The notes below the pieces were generated by a model. The model had not been told where the DNA came from. It saw nothing but the letters and a program-made list of their open reading frames with translations, and ran no database searches. A stretch of DNA of 25,342 nucleotides, from positions 1 to 25,342 of the forward strand of contig CAZENQ010000044.1 of the NCBI GenBank assembly GCA_964513655.1. The letters run 5' to 3'. This document shows positions 21,585 to 25,342 of this stretch, in pieces; within the stretch, counting starts at the first letter, position 1, and every line of letters starts with the position of its first letter. A program made the translations under genes and the position numbers. Source of the stretch: G020350405 sp964513655 (GTDB lineage: Bacteria; Planctomycetota; Phycisphaerae; Sedimentisphaerales; Anaerobacaceae).

Positions 21585-22328
21585 CTACCATTTTATTTTT
21601 TTGAGGCGGCGAGTTTTTTTGTGATCGGTCATGCCCGGAGCCAGAGCAGTAATGGTTATGAATCCTTCTGCGAGTGATATTGTGTCGGTAAGGTTTTGTT
21701 CGGGTCGGTGCGGTCCACCTGCCAGCTGGAAGACGATTTGGCCCTGTTCGTTTTGCTGGGGGATGTAGTACTCGTGAAATCCTTCGGTTGACTGCGGGAC
21801 TACCCTTATTCCTTTTGGCTCGCCGTTTGACAATAAGGGGATATTGATATTTATTACTTCACTGTTTTTAAGCGGGAGAAGTTTTTTCAGGATTTTGGTA
21901 CAGTATTTGGCGGCGGTTTCGAAATCCAGATGTTCTTCGGAGGCGAGACTCATGGCGACGGCGGGGATTTTAAGGAAAGCGGCCTCCATAGCGGCGGCGA
22001 CTGTGCCGGAGTAGTAGGCGTTTATTCCGGCATTTGCGCCGTTGTTTATACCGGCAACGAGCAGGTCTATAGGCCCATCGTGCAGCTGCATGACGGCGAG
22101 TTTTACGCAGTCGGCGGGAGAGCCCTTGACGCTGAAGCCGTTGAACTGGCCATTAATATCAACCTTGTTGCACACGAGGGGCTCTTTGTACGTAATGCTG
22201 TGGCTTGAACCGGAGCGACTACCGGCGGGCGCGACGACCGTCACGTCGCCGAGCTTGATGAGCTCTTTGTAAATGGCAGCCAGGCCCGGCGCGAAAATGC
22301 CGTCGTCATTTGTCAATAATATTTGCAT
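21585..22328 (-). CDS. surE: 5'/3'-nucleotidase SurE
   Basis: A 247-residue nucleoside monophosphate phosphatase linked to stationary-phase survival, using a divalent metal in the cytoplasm. The N-terminal metal site LTNDDGIFAPG (Asp8, Asp9), SRSGSSHS (Ser39) and AGINNGANAG (Asn95) supply the expected ligands, and length is normal. The start is set at the ATG 22326-22328 because SurE proteins begin with this MxILLTNDDG pattern. A TTG at 22394 would add 22 residues that happen to look like a signal peptide but are encoded by heptanucleotide repeats. It is divergent from nnrE. Confidence 0.95.
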   Translation of the reverse strand: MQILLTNDDGIFAPGLAAIYKELIKLGDVTVVAPAGSRSGSSHSITYKEPLVCNKVDINGQFNGFSVKGSPADCVKLAVMQLHDGPIDLLVAGINNGANAGINAYYSGTVAAAMEAAFLKIPAVAMSLASEEHLDFETAAKYCTKILKKLLPLKNSEVININIPLLSNGEPKGIRVVPQSTEGFHEYYIPQQNEQGQIVFQLAGGPHRPEQNLTDTISLAEGFITITALAPGMTDHKKTRRLKKIKW

Positions 22329-22341
22329 ACGGGCACAGGAT

Positions 22342-22376
22342 AAAGTAAAAGATAGAAAGTAAAAAGTAAAAAGTTT
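22342..22376 (+). repeat. Heptanucleotide tandem repeat upstream of surE
   Basis: Five 7-base units: AAAGTAA, AAGATAG, AAAGTAA, AAAGTAA, AAAGTTT. It lies in the spacer between the divergent surE and nnrE genes. The unit resembles GAAGTAA of the tract at 11214-11262. Confidence 0.75.
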
Positions 22377-22399
22377 CAGTATTTTATGTTTCAACTAAT

Positions 22400-23110
22400 A
22401 TGCAGTGGCTGGGTATGGAGAGATATTCGGCGGATAAAGAGTGTGTTGTGATGACGCGGGATGAGGTGCGTGCGTTTGATGCGTGGGCGATAAATACACT
22501 TGGTGTGCCGGGGGTGGTATTGATGGAAAACGCGGGTCGCGGTTGTGCCGAGCTGATTCAAGGAAAACTGTCAGGCGTTGCCAGGCCGAAGGTATGTATA
22601 TTCTGCGGGACGGGGAACAACGGCGGCGACGGTTATGTAATTGCGAGGCATCTTCTGAATCGTGGTTTCGAAGTCGTTGTGGTTATATGTGGAGAGCGCA
22701 GCAAAATCAGCGGCGATGCGAAGGTAAACCTGGATATTTTAGAGGGTCTGGGCCAAGCGATTGAACGGTTGAACCTTGAGCAGGAGGATATTGCCGGCCG
22801 GATTGGAACCTTCGCGGCTGGGGCGGACATGATTATTGATGGCCTTTTTGGAACAGGACTGAAGGGGCAACTGAGTCAGAGATACAGGCAATTGATAGAG
22901 GCGATAAACGCGCAGGAGAGCCCCATACTGGCGATTGATATTCCATCCGGTCTTGACTGCGACAGTGGTCAGCCGCTTGGTGCGGCGGTCAAGGCAAGCT
23001 GTACCGTGACATTTGTCGCGGTTAAAAAAGGTTTTATAGTTGGGAGGGCGGCCTGTCAGTATATAGGTGATGTCCTGGTTACCTCGATTGGGGTTGAGCC
23101 GGCCGAGTAA
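22400..23110 (+). CDS. nnrE: NAD(P)H-hydrate epimerase
   Basis: A 236-residue single-domain protein matching the YjeF N-terminal (epimerase) domain, which interconverts the R and S forms of hydrated NAD(P)H so that a dehydratase can repair them. The motifs GTGNNGGDG (70-78), the catalytic-region IIDGLFGTGL (Asp147) and AIDIPSGLD (Asp180) are present. The ADP/ATP-dependent dehydratase domain often fused to it in bacteria is absent, and is not elsewhere in the window. The start at 22400 has no ribosome site; ATG at 22415 or 22451 is possible, and 22451 still keeps the whole domain. It meets the next gene tail to tail with nine bases between. Confidence 0.9.
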   Translation: MQWLGMERYSADKECVVMTRDEVRAFDAWAINTLGVPGVVLMENAGRGCAELIQGKLSGVARPKVCIFCGTGNNGGDGYVIARHLLNRGFEVVVVICGERSKISGDAKVNLDILEGLGQAIERLNLEQEDIAGRIGTFAAGADMIIDGLFGTGLKGQLSQRYRQLIEAINAQESPILAIDIPSGLDCDSGQPLGAAVKASCTVTFVAVKKGFIVGRAACQYIGDVLVTSIGVEPAE

Positions 23111-23119
23111 TACGTCCAA

Positions 23120-24943
23120 TTAAAATGCGCCGGGTCTACCTGCCTGTTCTCTGTAGCCGATAAAGTAGAGGAACCTTTCGAGGTTGAATGTTGGAACCAT
23201 CAGAGCCTCTGCTCGATTTTGAACTTCCTGGTAATCAGCAAGCTTCTGTAGCGAAGCTTCGTATTTTTGCATGGCCATGGGGTCAACTTCCATTTGTTCG
23301 AAAGTCGGCTTTCTAAGAACGCGCGGAACGGTGCCAAGGACGACGAATTCGGTCTCGATGGATACGCTGTCATCGACTCTTCCGCCCCATTTTTGGATGA
23401 GGGCTTTAAGCTTATCGGCGGCGTTGCGGTCGCTCTGGCCGTCGCTGTCGAGGTCGAAGTCACCGGCTGCGACAAATACGTTTGTTTTTTCGCTGTCCCA
23501 GATTAAATTTGCGATAATGTCGTCGACGATAATGGGTCTTTTTATTTCGGAGCGTATGATTCTTGCTGCGGAGAAGGTTTTTCCGACGCTGAATACTTCG
23601 ACTTCGGCCTTTCCCCTGCCGTCCTTTGGGATAGGCATATTCTTGTCATAAACGGAGAATGTCAGGCCTCGGTAAACACGGTCATTACTTCCGATACTGA
23701 GGTGTACTATCTTTGTAGGGTCATCGATGAGCATTATTTTCCCATCTGGTTTATAGGCCGGGGCCTCAGCGTCCGGCGGCGGTACAATGGCCTGGAGCAT
23801 TTCCTGCGTGCGTTTCATTTTATCCTGGGCCATTTTTAATTCAGCCTGAGTTTTGAGCAGCCCCTGGTATACTTGTTTTCGACCGTCTCTTTCCTGTTCC
23901 AGTTGTGTCATAAGGGTCTGGACCTGCTGCTCAGTGGTTTGTTTGGTGAGCGCCTGGAGTTCGGCGTAGTCCTGCTTGATGTCGTTGACCTGCTGCTGAT
24001 ATTTTTCTTTTTCGGCCAGCAGAGTCTGCTCCTTTTCGAAGCTAACTGCCATTGCATCATCGAACCGGTCCTGGAGGTCTTTGAGCTGCTGGCTTGTTGC
24101 GTTTGCTGTGCTTGCGGTGTTGTTCAGTTTTGTTTTCAGTTTTTCGGCTATTCTTATAAGTCCAATGGCATTCGGGTCGTCGATTACGATGTACGGTAGT
24201 TGCTCGCCCGCTGGCTCTTCTGTGGGCAGGTAACTTTGGAGGACCTCCGGCGGGGTAGGGGTAAAGAACAGGCCGGCGACCTGTTTTTCAGTGTTGTAGA
24301 CTACTTTTACATCGAGGGTGCCGTTCTCAAATTGACAGGTGACGAGGACGATATCGAAGTCGGCCTGTTTTTCTGTACGGGAGGCTAATTGTTTTTTGAA
24401 CGGGCCTATCTGGCTGACGGTGGATTCCCACAATTCCTGGAGTTTTTCGGCGGGGAGTGCGTTTTTCATCGTTTCATCGAAGCTTTCGGTCGCGGCCGGG
24501 AACTGTCCGGTGGCCAGCAGTTCGACGAATTCATTGTCAGGCGCCTCAGGGGCGGGGGTCGTGCTGTCGGTTCGCGGCTGGGAGACGAGCTCTAAAATGT
24601 CTTTTACCTTTCTGCTTGCGGTGTCTACCTTGACCTGAGCGGATGCGTCCTCGTCCGGCAGTCCTCCGAGGATGAGGGTTACTGTTTGGTCGAGATAGTT
24701 GACCATTGTGCCGAGCCTGCTTTTTCTGGGCTGCTTTTCGCCGACTAATGCGCCTATTTTTCGGATTTCGGCGCTGGTGGCGAGCTCGTCTCTTTGGTTT
24801 TTGAGGTTGGCGGCTTCGGTGCGATATTCCTCTGACTTTAGGTAAAAGACTACGGCAGCAACAGTTGCGACGAGGAAAAGGGCGACAAAGGTAATGGTGG
24901 TATAGAGCATTGTGTTTGTTTGGGGTCTTTTGCCTGGTGGCAT
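23120..24943 (-). CDS. Anchored coiled-coil protein with DUF3887-like and BRCT-like regions
   Basis: A 607-residue protein anchored by one N-terminal helix (about residues 12-34). Then come a DUF3887-like domain (about 136-228, including FDETMKNALPAEKLQELW and the VVYNTEK region), a long coiled coil (about 262-388, rich in Gln/Glu/Lys), a conserved beta-rich part (about 401-480, IVHLSIGSNDRVYRGLTFSVYD style), and a region resembling a BRCT domain (about 488-540: FVAAGDFDLDSDGQ, LIQKWGGRV, FVVLG). AAGGAG lies about seven bases before the ATG at 24943. The build suggests an envelope-spanning scaffold or tether. Domain names are by eye; no function is claimed. Confidence 0.8.
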   Translation of the reverse strand: MPPGKRPQTNTMLYTTITFVALFLVATVAAVVFYLKSEEYRTEAANLKNQRDELATSAEIRKIGALVGEKQPRKSRLGTMVNYLDQTVTLILGGLPDEDASAQVKVDTASRKVKDILELVSQPRTDSTTPAPEAPDNEFVELLATGQFPAATESFDETMKNALPAEKLQELWESTVSQIGPFKKQLASRTEKQADFDIVLVTCQFENGTLDVKVVYNTEKQVAGLFFTPTPPEVLQSYLPTEEPAGEQLPYIVIDDPNAIGLIRIAEKLKTKLNNTASTANATSQQLKDLQDRFDDAMAVSFEKEQTLLAEKEKYQQQVNDIKQDYAELQALTKQTTEQQVQTLMTQLEQERDGRKQVYQGLLKTQAELKMAQDKMKRTQEMLQAIVPPPDAEAPAYKPDGKIMLIDDPTKIVHLSIGSNDRVYRGLTFSVYDKNMPIPKDGRGKAEVEVFSVGKTFSAARIIRSEIKRPIIVDDIIANLIWDSEKTNVFVAAGDFDLDSDGQSDRNAADKLKALIQKWGGRVDDSVSIETEFVVLGTVPRVLRKPTFEQMEVDPMAMQKYEASLQKLADYQEVQNRAEALMVPTFNLERFLYFIGYREQAGRPGAF

Positions 24944-25342
24944 ATTAGAGCTCCTTAGAGTACTTTTAGTTCAATAAACCGAATTATAAAGTGCGTATAG
25001 ACCATATATTATCGCCGGAAAGGCGTTCAAAGTCAACAAAAAAACGTGATAACGGGGTTTTCGGGGGGATAAGGCGGTTTTGAGGGGGTTATGCGTATTG
25101 TTTTCGGGCGCGAAGGTGAGGTTTTTGTTTTTTGTTTTTGGTTGGTGGGGTTTGTGTATTTGGGTTGCCGGGGTTGTGTAGATTACCCATATTGATGAGG
25201 AGGTCGTTCTGAAACGGGCTGGGTGACGGAGGGGGACCATCGTTTTTGTGGCGGAAAATGGGGGTGGGGAGTTTGGAGACGTTCGACAAAGTGTTTCAAA
25301 GTGTGAAAAGTTTGGAAAAACTCAGAAAAAGGGGTGGAATTG
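24944..25342. other. 399-base window end without a supported gene
   Basis: The first part holds a TATAAT on the minus strand (24983-24988), with no good -35, that may serve the anchored protein. The rest is unusually G-rich and C-poor on the plus strand. A minus-strand frame of about 66 codons (25089-25289) has a TTG start, no ribosome site and Pro/Lys/Asn-rich content, so it is not accepted. The region could be the edge of a gene beyond the window. Confidence 0.5.

Noticed and set aside
25089..25289. A 66-codon minus-strand frame at the window end
   Set aside because: TTG start with no ribosome site and Pro/Asn/Lys-rich composition that comes from the skewed base content.

Overview
The window is bacterial chromosomal DNA, most likely from a Planctomycetota lineage of the Phycisphaerae type. 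The pointers are a very large secreted protein ending in a dockerin-like DxDxD pair, a pseudopilin-like protein fused to several membrane helices, a membrane family ending in a GspG-like tail, and an anchored coiled-coil protein with a DUF3887-like domain. This placement is inference from protein style; no rRNA or tRNA gene was seen.

Layout. 1-706: 3' end of an RCC1-repeat protein. 803-1142: cold-shock gene on the minus strand, with a strong extended -10 promoter and a structured leader. 1246-7109: a molybdoenzyme region. A PLP-dependent sulfur amino acid enzyme, a MocA-like nucleotidyltransferase and an XdhC-like protein lie on the minus strand. They are divergent from a two-gene, Tat-exported molybdenum hydroxylase (2Fe-2S subunit plus molybdopterin subunit, no FAD subunit).

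7088-12500: the most unusual part. Seven same-strand genes, mostly small, unrelated and membrane-associated, follow one another. The spacer before each carries a version of one short element (core TAGAATGGTGCGGTGA). The first copy overlaps the stop codon of the molybdenum hydroxylase. Two copies carry a small hairpin followed by heptanucleotide repeats, one of which supplies a start codon. One cassette is a previously easy-to-miss 57-residue four-cysteine protein. One gene is clearly richer in A+T than the flanking genes. This looks like a cassette-like array built around a repeated upstream element, but that reading is a hypothesis.

12680-16678: a promoter and leader before a 1279-residue secreted protein with Ig-like repeats, a His/Cys caspase-like (DUF6345-like) domain, a PKD domain and a dockerin-like end. 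16802-18945: a zinc-ribbon protein, a possible 31-residue membrane peptide and a CBS-CBS-(Cys-rich)-GGDEF cyclase, all minus strand. 19444-20345: hisF with its own promoter and terminator. 20428-20614: a small zinc-ribbon gene interrupted by a +1 frameshift. 20785-25342: a strong terminator, a membrane protein with a possible NTF2-like domain, surE and nnrE (divergent), and a large anchored coiled-coil protein; the last 399 bases hold no convincing gene.
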